A stretch of 64,000 nucleotides of DNA from Rhizobium sp. BK399 (GCF_014194695.1 NZ_JACIAH010000017.1:1-64000); one strand, 5' to 3'. Numbered from the stretch's first letter, positions 51,331 to 60,521 are shown. A program made the numbers and translations. Notes: generated by a model from the sequence alone, not told the origin.

Positions 51331-52101
51331 ATGCCCCAAAACATGTTCGACCTGACCGGACGGGTTGCAGTGGTAACCGGTGCCAGCCGTGGCCTTGGCC
51401 AATGGATCGCACTTTCCCTTGCGCAAGCCGGGGCAAGTCTCTGTGTTACCGCTCGCGACGAAACGTCGCTTGATGAGACGAAACAGAAAATCGAAGCCCT
51501 TGGCAGGACATGCCTGACCAGCGCCCAGGATGTCACCGACGTCTCCTCCATCGACGAAACGTTGAACCGGTTTGATACGATTGCAAGCGGGATCGATATC
51601 CTCGTCAACAATGCCGGTTGCGAGCAGGTGGCTCCCTCGCTCGATGTCGATGAAGCGATCTGGGACAAGATTATCGGAACGAACCTAAAGGGTGCCTTCT
51701 TCTGGTCGCAGGCCACAGCACGGCGGATGTCCAGTCGGGCCACCGGTGGAAGCATCATCAACCTCTGCTCTCTCACCTCATATGTCGGCATTCCCACAGC
51801 CGTGCCCTACGGCTCTTCGAAGTCTGGGCTTCTCGGCATGACACGTGCGCTCTCGGCCGAATGGGCCCCGCTTGGCATCCGCGTAAATGCGATCGCTCCC
51901 GGTTACTTCCGCACAGCAATGACGGAAGGCTTCTACCAGGACGGAAACTGGTCGGAGCGGATGCTCGACAAGATCCCGCAGAAGAGGTTCGGTGAACCTT
52001 CCGATATTGGCGGTGCCGTGGTCTTTCTTGCGAGCGAAGCCTCTGCCTATGTCACCGGGCAATGTATTGCCATTGATGGCGGTTTTCTGGCGTCCATCTG
52101 A
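51331..52101 (+). CDS. SDR family NAD(P)-dependent oxidoreductase
   Basis: A 256-residue classical short-chain dehydrogenase. The dinucleotide motif is TGASRGLG, NNAG follows, and the active-site Tyr-x3-Lys is YGSSK with the catalytic Ser upstream in NLCSLTSYVG. The end has the usual SEASAYVTGQCIAIDGG. AGAGGA precedes the ATG. It lies 260 bases ahead of the HisD-like gene in the same direction and may belong to the same pathway. If the cluster is of the Hps kind, it would correspond to HpsO, a dihydroxypropanesulfonate 2-dehydrogenase; this is inferred from context only. Confidence 0.92.
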   Translation: MPQNMFDLTGRVAVVTGASRGLGQWIALSLAQAGASLCVTARDETSLDETKQKIEALGRTCLTSAQDVTDVSSIDETLNRFDTIASGIDILVNNAGCEQVAPSLDVDEAIWDKIIGTNLKGAFFWSQATARRMSSRATGGSIINLCSLTSYVGIPTAVPYGSSKSGLLGMTRALSAEWAPLGIRVNAIAPGYFRTAMTEGFYQDGNWSERMLDKIPQKRFGEPSDIGGAVVFLASEASAYVTGQCIAIDGGFLASI

Positions 52102-52156
52102 GGCTGCCAAACGCGGTCCTTGCCCTTGACAGCGACGGGTTCACCATTACACATGC

Positions 52157-52177
52157 TGTATAGACAACTATAGACAA
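52157..52177. promoter_or_regulatory. Operator candidate with repeated TATAGACAA
   Basis: TGTATAGACA (52157-52166), which has TGT-N4-ACA symmetry like operators of HutC-type GntR proteins, followed by a second TATAGACAA ten bases later (52169-52177). It is about 190 bases before the HisD-like gene, whose cluster encodes a HutC-type regulator. Confidence 0.45.
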
Positions 52178-52360
52178 TAACGGCAACGAAGTCGTCGACT
52201 TCCTGGGAATCTGCCGGGCTCAAGTCCGGCGTCCTCGCGTGATCAGAAATCCTGCTGGAGGCACCCGTTGCGTTGCGCTCCTGCCGGCCGCATCCAGTTT
52301 TTGTCGGCCACGACCTTGTCGTGGCAAAAGGCCGCTTGCGCGGTCTAGAACCAAGGGCCC

Positions 52361-53695
52361 ATGCAAATGACTGACGTCACCTTCCACGACTATTCGAAAC
52401 TTGGTGCTGGCGAGAAAGTCGCTCTTCTGCGCCGGTCCGAGACCGATATCTCGGCCTTCATCGAAAAGGTTGCGCCGATCTTGGAAGCCGTGCGAACGGA
52501 GGGTGATCGCGCCATTGCCCGCTTCGGACGTGACCTCGACAAGGCAAATGTCACGGAAGAAACCATCAAGGTCACGGAGGCGGAGTTCGATACGGCCTTC
52601 ACGGCAGTCAGTGAAGATGTGATCGAGGCAATCACCTTCGGCATCGAGAACATCCGCCATTTTCACGAGGAACAAAAGCCTGAGGCCATGTGGCTGAAGG
52701 AGATCAAGCCTGGGGCCTTCGCGGGCGACCGCTTCACACCGATCAAGTCGGTCGCGCTTTATGTCCCACGCGGCAAGGGGTCGTTTCCATCCGTTACCAT
52801 GATGACCTCCGTCCCGGCGGTTGTAGCAGGTGTTCCAGAACTCGCGATCGTCACGCCACCAGCACCTGACGGCAGCGTGGATGCCGCAACGCTTGTCGCA
52901 GCACGTCTCGCCGGCGTCAGGACGGTCTACAAGGTCGGCGGGGCGCAGGCTGTCGCCGCTGTCGCCTACGGCACGGAGACGATCAAACCCGCGCTCAAAA
53001 TCGTCGGACCGGGAAGTCCATGGGTGGTTGCCGCCAAGCGGAGCCTCGCCGGCATCATCGACACCGGGCTTCCGGCCGGCCCTTCCGAAGCGATCATCTT
53101 CGCTGACGACACCGTTCATGGAGGCCTGGCGGCACTCGACCTCCTGATCGAGGCCGAGCACGGCCCCGACTCCTCCGCCTATCTCGTCACCCATAGCCGC
53201 AGGGTTGCCGAGGAGGCGCTTGGCGCCCTCCCAGAGCACTGGGCCCGCATGACCAAGCAACGCGTAGAATTTTCCAGTGCCGTCCTTTCAGGCAGATGCG
53301 GCGGTATCATCCTCACCTCGTCGATTGAGGAGAGCTATGATTTCGTCAATGCCTATGCGCCCGAGCACCTTGAGATTCTCTCGCAGGATCCCTTTGCCCA
53401 TCTTGGACACATCACCGAGGCGGCGGAAATCCTCATGGGACCTCATACGCCCGTCAGCATCGCGAACTTCTGCCTCGGGCCGAACGCGGTGCTTCCGACG
53501 AGTCGCTGGGCGCGGACATTCGGTCCGCTCTCTGTGACCGACTTCGTGAAACGCAGTTCGATCGGCTATGTGACGGCCTCTGCCTATCCCGAGTTTGCCA
53601 AGCGCGCCCATAAGCTTGCCGAATACGAAGGGTTCTCGTCCCACGCGCATGCCGTTTCAGCCGTCCGTGATGACTATCTCCCGAAGCGAGGTTAA
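52361..53695 (+). CDS. HisD-like dehydrogenase, divergent (possible HpsN)
   Basis: A 444-residue member of the histidinol dehydrogenase family. The catalytic Glu-His pair is kept (Glu335, His336 in YAPEHLE), as are His267 and His428 of the zinc site. Other positions differ from true HisD: the zinc-binding Gln is Glu264 (EAEHG), the Asp in the GDY motif is Asn369 (IANF), and NHVLPT reads NAVLPT at 375-380. These changes argue for another alcohol substrate. HpsN, which oxidises dihydroxypropanesulfonate to sulfolactate, is a HisD relative that occurs with an SDR and a zinc alcohol dehydrogenase, as here. No histidine biosynthesis gene is nearby. AAGGG precedes the ATG. Confidence 0.85.
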   Translation: MQMTDVTFHDYSKLGAGEKVALLRRSETDISAFIEKVAPILEAVRTEGDRAIARFGRDLDKANVTEETIKVTEAEFDTAFTAVSEDVIEAITFGIENIRHFHEEQKPEAMWLKEIKPGAFAGDRFTPIKSVALYVPRGKGSFPSVTMMTSVPAVVAGVPELAIVTPPAPDGSVDAATLVAARLAGVRTVYKVGGAQAVAAVAYGTETIKPALKIVGPGSPWVVAAKRSLAGIIDTGLPAGPSEAIIFADDTVHGGLAALDLLIEAEHGPDSSAYLVTHSRRVAEEALGALPEHWARMTKQRVEFSSAVLSGRCGGIILTSSIEESYDFVNAYAPEHLEILSQDPFAHLGHITEAAEILMGPHTPVSIANFCLGPNAVLPTSRWARTFGPLSVTDFVKRSSIGYVTASAYPEFAKRAHKLAEYEGFSSHAHAVSAVRDDYLPKRG

Positions 53696-53699
53696 AGCG

Positions 53700-54713
53700 A
53701 TGAAGGCCGTTCGCCTGCACGATGCGCTCGATCTTCGGGTCGAGGAAATCGAAAGTCCCGGCCCTCCACCGGCGGGCTCCGTAACGATCGATGTTCGTGC
53801 AGCAGGGATCTGCGGCTCGGACCTTCATAATTTCCGGACGGGGCAATGGATCAGCAGGCGTCCGTCGACCGCCGGGCATGAGTTCTGTGGACGGATATCG
53901 GCGATTGGAGAGGGTGTCGAAGGGCTTGCCGTGGGCGACCTGGTCGTCGCCGACTCCCGATACTATTGCGGTGAATGCAATGCCTGCAGAGCCGGATGGA
54001 CCAATGTCTGCGAGCGGCTCGGGTTTGTCGGTGAGGTCTGCGATGGCGGTTTTGCCGAGCAGAGCCAGTTGCCTGCAAGGCTTGTCAGGAAGCACGATCC
54101 GTCACTCGTCCCTGCCATTGCCGCCATGGCCGAACCTCTTGCCGTGGCCCTTCATGCCGTCCGTCGGCTCTCCCCCCGCGTTGGCGAAGCGGTCATAGTC
54201 ATCGGCTGCGGCTCGATTGGCTGCCTTTGCGGCCTGCTTCTGTCGCGTCTTCATGACGGAAAGCTGCTCTTTGCGGACATGAACGTGGACCGCGCAAACA
54301 TGGTCGCCAGGATCTGCGGCGGAGCCGCGGTTCCGCTCGACAAGGTAAAGACAAGAGACGGTCTTGACGGCGCCTCCCTTCGTTACGCATTCGATGCCAC
54401 CGGAAACACCAAGGCGATCGAACAGGGTATCGAGATCCTCGATGGAGGCGGCACCTTTGCTCTCGTCGGCATCAGCCACGGGAAGATCGATCTCGACCCG
54501 AACACCCTGGTCGAGCGCGAGATTGCCCTTGTCGGATGTCACGCCTTCGAGAGTGAGCTTGGCGATGCCATCGCCCTCTTGCCCGAGCTTCAGTCTTCAC
54601 TTCTGGAATTCATCGACGTCCGGCCCTCGCTCGACGACATTCCCGATGCATATCGCCAATTGAGCGAAGGGCGGGCAACCAAGCTGAAAACCATTATTCG
54701 CATCGCCGATTGA
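53700..54713 (+). CDS. Zinc-dependent alcohol dehydrogenase family protein
   Basis: A 337-residue medium-chain dehydrogenase. Catalytic zinc ligands are in GICGSDLHNF and GHEFCGRI; the structural zinc cysteines are in YYCGECNACRAGWTNVCERL. The Rossmann fold is marked by VIVIGCGSIGCLCGLLL. The ATG at 53700 starts four bases after the HisD-like stop; GCGAGG lies about 7 bases upstream, and the open frame before it only overlaps the previous gene. Co-transcribed with the HisD-like gene. In an Hps-type pathway it would match HpsP, but any secondary alcohol is possible. Confidence 0.92.
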   Translation: MKAVRLHDALDLRVEEIESPGPPPAGSVTIDVRAAGICGSDLHNFRTGQWISRRPSTAGHEFCGRISAIGEGVEGLAVGDLVVADSRYYCGECNACRAGWTNVCERLGFVGEVCDGGFAEQSQLPARLVRKHDPSLVPAIAAMAEPLAVALHAVRRLSPRVGEAVIVIGCGSIGCLCGLLLSRLHDGKLLFADMNVDRANMVARICGGAAVPLDKVKTRDGLDGASLRYAFDATGNTKAIEQGIEILDGGGTFALVGISHGKIDLDPNTLVEREIALVGCHAFESELGDAIALLPELQSSLLEFIDVRPSLDDIPDAYRQLSEGRATKLKTIIRIAD

Positions 54714-54748
54714 TCAAGACACGCAAGGCGTGAGACGGAGCTTAAATA

Positions 54749-55480
54749 TTGACCGGTCTCTCAAATACCGCGCTGCCACTCTACGAGAAGGTCAAGGACT
54801 TCGTCCTCGACAACATCGGTAACGGCAACTGGCCACAGAACGGGAGGCTCCCGTCCGAGCACGATCTGGTATCCTCGCTCGGAGTGTCCAGGATGACTGT
54901 CCACCGCGCATTGAGAGAACTGACCGACAAGGGCTACCTCAGGCGCGTCCAGGGAGTCGGCACCTTTGTTTCGCCTCCGAGAGCCCAATCCACCCTGATC
55001 GAGATCAGCAACATCGTCAGCGAGATAAAGGACCGGGGAAGTCGACATCGGGCAGAGGTCATCGTCCTGGAGAGAATCGAGAAGCCGGATGAAATGCTGC
55101 TCGGGGCATTTGAATTCACAGAGCTCCGACCGGTCGACCATTCCCTCATCGTTCATTGGGAGAATGACGTTCCTGTTCAACTGGAGGAACGATACGTCAA
55201 TCCGGCACTTGTGAAATACTATCTCGATCAGGATTTTACGTCTGGTGCGACCTACGATTACCTACAGCACAGTACGCCACTGACCGAGGTCGAGCATCTG
55301 ATCAGCGCCATTCCCGCGACGGAACGGGACGCAAAGCTTCTGCATATCCGTGAACGTGACAGTTGCCTGGTCCTCAACCGGAAGACTTGGACCGGACCGA
55401 CCGTCGCTACAGTCAATACCTTCACCTATGTCGGCAGCCGCTATGCGCTCGGGAGCCGATACCTGCCACCAGCAAAATGA
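54749..55480 (+). CDS. GntR family regulator, HutC subfamily (UTRA domain)
   Basis: A 243-residue regulator. The winged helix at the N-terminus reads LPSEHDLVSSLGVSRMTVHR, with the wing RVQGVGTFVS. The C-terminal UTRA ligand domain has QLEERYVNPALVKYYLDQDF, TPLTEVEHLISAIPATERDA and a VLNRKTWTGPTVATVNTFTY end, as in histidine-utilisation repressors. The start is TTG 54749 with GGAG 8 bases upstream. It follows the dehydrogenase genes by 35 bases and precedes the ABC importer genes, so it is likely to control both; a TGT-N4-ACA site lies before the HisD-like gene. Confidence 0.9.
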   Translation: MTGLSNTALPLYEKVKDFVLDNIGNGNWPQNGRLPSEHDLVSSLGVSRMTVHRALRELTDKGYLRRVQGVGTFVSPPRAQSTLIEISNIVSEIKDRGSRHRAEVIVLERIEKPDEMLLGAFEFTELRPVDHSLIVHWENDVPVQLEERYVNPALVKYYLDQDFTSGATYDYLQHSTPLTEVEHLISAIPATERDAKLLHIRERDSCLVLNRKTWTGPTVATVNTFTYVGSRYALGSRYLPPAK

Positions 55481-55671
55481 CTGGTTAGGGTAGGTCGTGG
55501 CGTGGAGGCGCTGAATGGAAAGACATCAGCCTTACCGGGTAGCGACAGGGCGACATTAAAATGTATGCCAAATCGAAAAGCACTGCCATCACACCCGCTA
55601 TTCCGCCTTGATGTTCGGGCGTGAAACTTGAAAAGATGCAACGCTAACAACGAGAGAAAGAGGGGTTTGAA

Positions 55672-56685
55672 ATGAACTACGCTATCATCAGCAGGCACGT
55701 TTACCGCGGAGCGCTGGCACTCGGGATCGTCGGTGCGCTCGCCTTCAGTCCGGTTGTCGCACAGGACATCCCGGCAAAGCCGGAGGCTGGCACCTTCAAG
55801 ATCGGGATCGAGCCATGGCTCGGTTATGGCCAGTGGCACGTGGCGGCAAGCAAGGACCTGTTCAAGAAAGCCAATCTCGAGAACGTCGAGCTGGTCAACT
55901 TCACCGAGGACAAAGACATCAACGCCGCGCTCGCAAGTGGTCAGCTTGATGCCGCCAACATCGCCACCCACACCGCCATGGGCATGGTCGCTGCCGGTCT
56001 TCCGGTAAAGATCGTCTCCCTGCTTGATTTCAGCCTGAAGGCCGATGCCATCCTCGCCGGCAGCGACGTCAAGAGCGTTGCTGACCTCAAGGGCAAGAAG
56101 ATTGCCTTCGAGGAAGGCACGACCAGCGATATCCTCCTGAACTACGCCCTTGCCAGCAACGGCATGACCATCAAGGACATAGAACGCGTGCCGATGCCAG
56201 CAGCCGACGCCGGAACCGCATTGATCGCAGGACAGGTTCCCGTTGCAGTAACCTACGAGCCTTACATTTCGACCGCACTTGCCCAGGACAAGAACATCCA
56301 GCTCCTGTTTGAAGCAGGCAAGGACCCGGGTCTCGTCTCCGACGTCCTCGTCGTTCGCGAGGAAGTGCTGAAGGAAAGGCCGGGACAGGTGCTGGCGATG
56401 ATCAAGGCCTGGGATGCGGCACTTGCCGACTACAAGGCCAATACGGAAGAGGACCGCGCCATCATTGCAAAGGCCGTTGGTGCCTCGCCGGATGATCTGA
56501 AGACCGCCTTCGACGGCGTTCAGTACTACACCTCCGCGGAGGCTTCGAAGGCCTTTGCCGGTGACTTCAAGAGCAAGACCTTCGCCGATGTTCTGAAGGC
56601 AGCCAAACAGGCCGGCCTTCTCACACAGGACGTTTCCGCTGACAGCATGATCGACACCTCGTTCGTTGACGCCGCGAACAAGTGA
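55672..56685 (+). CDS. ABC transporter substrate-binding protein, taurine/nitrate (NMT1-like) type
   Basis: A 337-residue periplasmic binding protein of the SsuA/TauA/NrtA-like family. Signal peptide ends at VVA before QDIPAKPEAG. Landmarks: FKIGIEPWLGYGQWHVAASK, ALASGQLDAANIATHTAMGM, VADLKGKKIAFEEGTTSDIL, and VPVAVTYEPYISTAL. Such proteins bind sulfonates, nitrate, bicarbonate or pyrimidine precursors. AGAGGGG precedes the ATG. First of three importer genes; with the dehydrogenases a sulfonate-like substrate is plausible. Confidence 0.9.
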   Translation: MNYAIISRHVYRGALALGIVGALAFSPVVAQDIPAKPEAGTFKIGIEPWLGYGQWHVAASKDLFKKANLENVELVNFTEDKDINAALASGQLDAANIATHTAMGMVAAGLPVKIVSLLDFSLKADAILAGSDVKSVADLKGKKIAFEEGTTSDILLNYALASNGMTIKDIERVPMPAADAGTALIAGQVPVAVTYEPYISTALAQDKNIQLLFEAGKDPGLVSDVLVVREEVLKERPGQVLAMIKAWDAALADYKANTEEDRAIIAKAVGASPDDLKTAFDGVQYYTSAEASKAFAGDFKSKTFADVLKAAKQAGLLTQDVSADSMIDTSFVDAANK

Positions 56686-56705
56686 CCTCTGCCAACGGAA
56701 CCGTA

Positions 56706-57566
56706 ATGTCTAGCTCCAAAATGCCCTCGACATCCAAGGAAAGATCCCGCGCGCAATCGCGCGCGGGCGTCGGCCGGCCGCCAAGCGCGTTCCGGATCGG
56801 CGATCCGATCGGCGGCCGGGCCTTCTTCATGATCGCTCTTGCCGTCTTCGTCCTGCTCTTTGCCATCTGGTGGATCACGACCGGCACCGGTTGGGTGAAG
56901 CCTATCTTCCTGCCCTCTCCGACAGCGGTCTGGGCCAAGATGGTCGAACTCGCCGTCGATGGCACTCTTTGGACCGACGCGGGCATCAGCATCTATCGCA
57001 TGCTGGTCGGATTTCTTCTGGCCTCAGCCATGGCAATTCCGATCGGGATCATGATCGGTTGTTTCAAGACATGGGAAGCGGCCATCGAGCCTTTCGTCGA
57101 TTTCGTTCGCTACATGCCGGTCGTTGCCTTTGTGCCCCTTACCATTCTTTGGGCCGGAACCGGTGACATCCAGAAATTCGTCATCATCTGGATCGGAACC
57201 TTCTTCCAGCAGGTGCTGATGGTCATGGACAGCGTCAAACGCGTTCCAACCGACTTCGTCGGGCTTGGCCGCACGCTTGGAATGTCGGAAACCAGAATCC
57301 TGCGCCGCATCGTCCTGCCATCCGCCCTTCCCGGGATCTGGGATACCCTGCGCATCAGCCTGGGCTGGGCCTGGACCTGGCTTGTCCTTGCCGAACTTGT
57401 CGCCGCCACATCCGGGCTTGGCTATCGCATTGTCGTCTCGCAACGATATTTTCAGACACAGACCATCATCGGTTACATTCTGCTGCTTGGCTTGCTCGGC
57501 CTGATCACCGACCAGAGCATGAAAGCGCTCGAGCGCGTCTTCTTCCGCTATTCCTCGAGGCATTGA
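56706..57566 (+). CDS. ABC transporter permease, SsuC/TauC type
   Basis: A 286-residue inner-membrane permease with about six membrane helices. The cytoplasmic coupling loop is visible near the middle (TDFVGLGRTLGMSETRILRR). The C-terminal half (LVLAELVAATSGLGYRIVVS and LLGLLGLITDQSMKAL) is typical of SsuC and TauC. A basic, disordered head of about 40 residues comes first. ATG 56706 is preferred, but GTG 56682 is open too. It is 20 bases behind the binding-protein gene and one base ahead of the ATPase gene. Confidence 0.92.
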   Translation: MSSSKMPSTSKERSRAQSRAGVGRPPSAFRIGDPIGGRAFFMIALAVFVLLFAIWWITTGTGWVKPIFLPSPTAVWAKMVELAVDGTLWTDAGISIYRMLVGFLLASAMAIPIGIMIGCFKTWEAAIEPFVDFVRYMPVVAFVPLTILWAGTGDIQKFVIIWIGTFFQQVLMVMDSVKRVPTDFVGLGRTLGMSETRILRRIVLPSALPGIWDTLRISLGWAWTWLVLAELVAATSGLGYRIVVSQRYFQTQTIIGYILLLGLLGLITDQSMKALERVFFRYSSRH

Positions 57567-57567
57567 C

Positions 57568-58350
57568 ATGAGCGAACCCAAACTCAAGATCGAGGGCCTC
57601 AACAAGTGGTACAGCGGCAGGAAATCCCGCGTTCATGCCTTAAGCGATATCGAGCTTGAACTTGCCGACAACGAATTCGTCTCCCTGGTTGGCGCGTCCG
57701 GGTGCGGCAAGAGCACGCTTCTTTCCATCGTCGCGGGCCTGCAGGGATTTGATAATGGCGTCCTTCTGACGGATGGCGCTCCGATTGTTGGCCCGGGGCT
57801 CGATCGTGGGGTCGTCTTTCAATCCTATACGCTCCTGCCATGGTTGACGGCGCAGCAGAACGTCGAATTCGCCCTGCAGGCGGCCGGGATGAGTTCCGCC
57901 GAATGCCGGGATGTCGCTCGCCATCACATCGAGCTGGTCAAGCTGGACAAGTTCGCCGATGCTTTTCCCTCGCAACTCTCGGGCGGGATGAAACAACGCG
58001 TCGCCATCGCGCGTGCCCTCTCCTACCGTCCGAAAATGCTGTTGATGGATGAGCCATTTGGCGCGCTTGACGCACTGACCCGTCACCAGATGCAGGAGCT
58101 TCTAACCCAGATCTGGGAGGAACACCGGCTGACCGTTCTCTTCGTTACCCATGATGTCGAAGAGGCCGTCTACCTCTCCGATCGCATTCTTGCGATGAGC
58201 ATCAATCCCGGGCGCATCAGTACGACCTTCAACGTCGGGCTTGGACGCCCCCGAAATCAGGAGATGATTTCAACGACGGAATTCATCGCGCTCCAAAAGG
58301 AAGTGCTCGCTGCCATCCGTGCGGGCTCCCAGGGCGAACTGGAACATTGA
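57568..58350 (+). CDS. ABC transporter ATPase, SsuB/TauB type
   Basis: A 260-residue ATPase with Walker A GASGCGKST, Q-loop VVFQSYTLLPW, ABC signature LSGGMKQR, Walker B MLLMDEPFGALD and switch VTHDVEEAV. No extra regulatory domain, as usual for the SsuB/TauB/NrtD class. It begins one base after the permease stop codon. A GC-rich hairpin follows its stop. Completes the importer with the two genes upstream. Confidence 0.94.
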   Translation: MSEPKLKIEGLNKWYSGRKSRVHALSDIELELADNEFVSLVGASGCGKSTLLSIVAGLQGFDNGVLLTDGAPIVGPGLDRGVVFQSYTLLPWLTAQQNVEFALQAAGMSSAECRDVARHHIELVKLDKFADAFPSQLSGGMKQRVAIARALSYRPKMLLMDEPFGALDALTRHQMQELLTQIWEEHRLTVLFVTHDVEEAVYLSDRILAMSINPGRISTTFNVGLGRPRNQEMISTTEFIALQKEVLAAIRAGSQGELEH

Positions 58351-58357
58351 ACCCCAC

Positions 58358-58384
58358 GGAGGCCGGCTCGCGGCATCGGCCTCC
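58358..58384. terminator. Hairpin between convergent genes
   Basis: Perfect 8-bp stem GGAGGCCG / CGGCCTCC with an 11-base loop, between the ATPase stop (58350) and the convergent dimethylformamidase-like stop (58392). Neither side has a long T-tract (TTCGTC on the plus strand), but its place suits a shared transcript end. Confidence 0.6.
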
Positions 58385-58391
58385 TTCGTCA

Positions 58392-60386
58392 CTATTCACA
58401 ACCAAACCTTCCCATCAAGTTCAGCATGATGCGTCCGACGTCGTTATCCTGCGACGGGTTTGGCAGCGCACCGATCCAGGCCACGGAGCCCGTCGAAAAG
58501 ACAACGCCCCCGCCTTCATGCTGATAGATCGTCATGTCTGCCCGCCGAAGGGCAGTTCGCTCGGCTTCGCCGCCTGCGACCCAAAGATCGGGCCGCACCT
58601 GGAAGCTCTCGTCAAAGCCATCCGCAACGGCGAGGCGAACGAGATTCTTTGGTGTCTCCTCCGAGCGGATGACCGCATCGATCTCGTAGCCGGCAGCACC
58701 TCCAAGCACGCCGCCTTCGGCTCCGAAGGTATTGGATAAAACGCCGTCAAAGAGCCACGCATAGTTGCCATAGTGGCTTTCCTCGAGCCGCCGATAGGGT
58801 CGAGACTTGCCGAAGCTCATGATCACGTAGGTGACGCCGACAAGAGCTTGCGGATGATGAAGGCCGCGATCCTCCCAGTTTCCACCGGGCTCGCCGGTCA
58901 TTGCGAGATGGATTTCGCCCGGTCTGCCCGACCAGATGTCGTTCTTCCCGCGCCGCAGCTCCATTTTGTCGCCCTGGAACGCTACGACCCAATAAAATCC
59001 GTTTCCACCGAGGTAAGCAAGGCTACCGCCGGAACTGAGATATTCCTTCAGCCCAGTCATCATGGCCGATGACCAGTATTCCGGATGACTGCCTGTCAAA
59101 AGCAGTCGATAAGGCGTGATGGCTGCTCTTCCTTCGTCATCGAGATCATGGTCAGTCAGGATGTCGACATCAATTCCATGGCGGCCGAGAAATTTCAGAA
59201 GCTGCAAATCGACCGGAAGGAGATGCGGCGAGTTCGAGAGGGGATAGTGATAGTCTGCGCGAAGGGTGGCGCGAGGCCGCCGACTGCTTGTGAGGCTGAC
59301 CCCGCTCATGTCGCTGTGGACGTCGTAAAGGCTCAGGAAATTGTTGTCGATTGCGAAAAGGTGGGAACGATCGCTGCCATGCCACGGATACCGGTCCGGC
59401 GGCAGCTGTTCATCCGCGTATGCGAGATAGGTGGCGGTCGGCAGGAGCACGGCAACCGATGACGTAGGAGCTTGCGGGCGAACAAAGAATGGAAGCTGCT
59501 CAACCCCTCGGTCCGTCTCTATTGCGACGGCATAGACGCCCGGTCGTGCGTCCGCCGGCACCGATATGACGAGATCGGCTGCCCAGTCGAAGCCGGCAAA
59601 GTCGTCATCGTGCAGATGGATCGCGTCAAAATGATCGGCGTCGACACGCGGGTCGTGAATCTCGCCGGTAAATCGAGGTGAGGCAACCGCAAAAGTCGGA
59701 GCATTGCAAATGCGAAGGTCTGGCCCGCCACCATCCATAGGCTTGAGGCTCTCGACAGGGCCACGAACCGGGAAGCACCAACGCAATTTACCGGATGCGG
59801 TCTTAAGACTGATCCTCCCGATGCGTGCGTTGAGCGTCAGTTGCGCGTGTGAGGCCTCGGCGCCAATATGGATGGTGGCTGGTTTTGGCAGGCCAGATGT
59901 CCTGCTCTCCACTTCCCTTCCACCGTGATGGGGCGAAAGCCTTAAACACAGTTCCCCGGCATGGAACGAGAGGGATAGACCGTACCAGGTCTCATTGGCG
60001 ATCGTCGCGACGTCCGTGCCATTGGCCTGTAACCGTCCATCACGATCGATGGTCAGCAAGAAGCCCGGCCAAGTGATGACGGGCTTCACGACATCATTGG
60101 AGGTGAACAGAATCTCGACATCAAGGACGAAATCCTGACCGACATCGAACATCGGAATTTCGACCCAGGAGCCGAGGTCGTATGCTTTTACCTCAAAAGA
60201 CCGAGATGCCTTCCTGACTGTCCAATTCAGGTGCTCGTTCTTATCCCGGTCAATTGTCACGACCGTGGCCTGCGCCGTTGGGTCGGCACAGGAAACATGA
60301 CACGCTACCCAGCCTCCTGCGCGCACGCTCCACGGCTCAACGTAGCCGACCGCAGGCATCGCGCTATGATTCAATCTTCGTCGCAT
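58392..60386 (-). CDS. N,N-dimethylformamidase beta-subunit-like protein
   Basis: A 664-residue protein. The first 200 residues hold a jelly-roll, laminin-G-like domain. The C-terminal part (about 306-660) has the hallmarks of the large subunit of dimethylformamidase: TATYLAYADEQLP, SHPEYWSSAMMTGLKEYLSS, LAYLGGNGFYWVV. His434 and Glu436 in HPEYW match the H-x-E pair that I recall as iron ligands in the Paracoccus enzyme, and a Tyr ligand may be Tyr354 (SLYDVH). No small subunit gene is visible, and the protein is about 100 residues shorter than DmfA2. The substrate may be another amide. It is convergent with the ABC importer. ATG 60359 is an alternative start. Confidence 0.8.
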   Translation of the reverse strand: MRRRLNHSAMPAVGYVEPWSVRAGGWVACHVSCADPTAQATVVTIDRDKNEHLNWTVRKASRSFEVKAYDLGSWVEIPMFDVGQDFVLDVEILFTSNDVVKPVITWPGFLLTIDRDGRLQANGTDVATIANETWYGLSLSFHAGELCLRLSPHHGGREVESRTSGLPKPATIHIGAEASHAQLTLNARIGRISLKTASGKLRWCFPVRGPVESLKPMDGGGPDLRICNAPTFAVASPRFTGEIHDPRVDADHFDAIHLHDDDFAGFDWAADLVISVPADARPGVYAVAIETDRGVEQLPFFVRPQAPTSSVAVLLPTATYLAYADEQLPPDRYPWHGSDRSHLFAIDNNFLSLYDVHSDMSGVSLTSSRRPRATLRADYHYPLSNSPHLLPVDLQLLKFLGRHGIDVDILTDHDLDDEGRAAITPYRLLLTGSHPEYWSSAMMTGLKEYLSSGGSLAYLGGNGFYWVVAFQGDKMELRRGKNDIWSGRPGEIHLAMTGEPGGNWEDRGLHHPQALVGVTYVIMSFGKSRPYRRLEESHYGNYAWLFDGVLSNTFGAEGGVLGGAAGYEIDAVIRSEETPKNLVRLAVADGFDESFQVRPDLWVAGGEAERTALRRADMTIYQHEGGGVVFSTGSVAWIGALPNPSQDNDVGRIMLNLMGRFGCE

Positions 60387-60521
60387 CGCGTTCCCGTCTC
60401 TTCGTGACCGGCTCCTACCAAATCAGACGAGACCAATCCTGCACGAAATGCCTCAATGGCGAAATCAGCGCCTTCGGCATTGCCGGCGGTCAGTGGCTGC
60501 AGCTCACCGTACGGCGTGACG

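Noticed and set aside
52361..53695. Histidine biosynthesis gene hisD
   Set aside because: Several zinc and substrate positions differ from true HisD and the surroundings are catabolic, with no other his gene.
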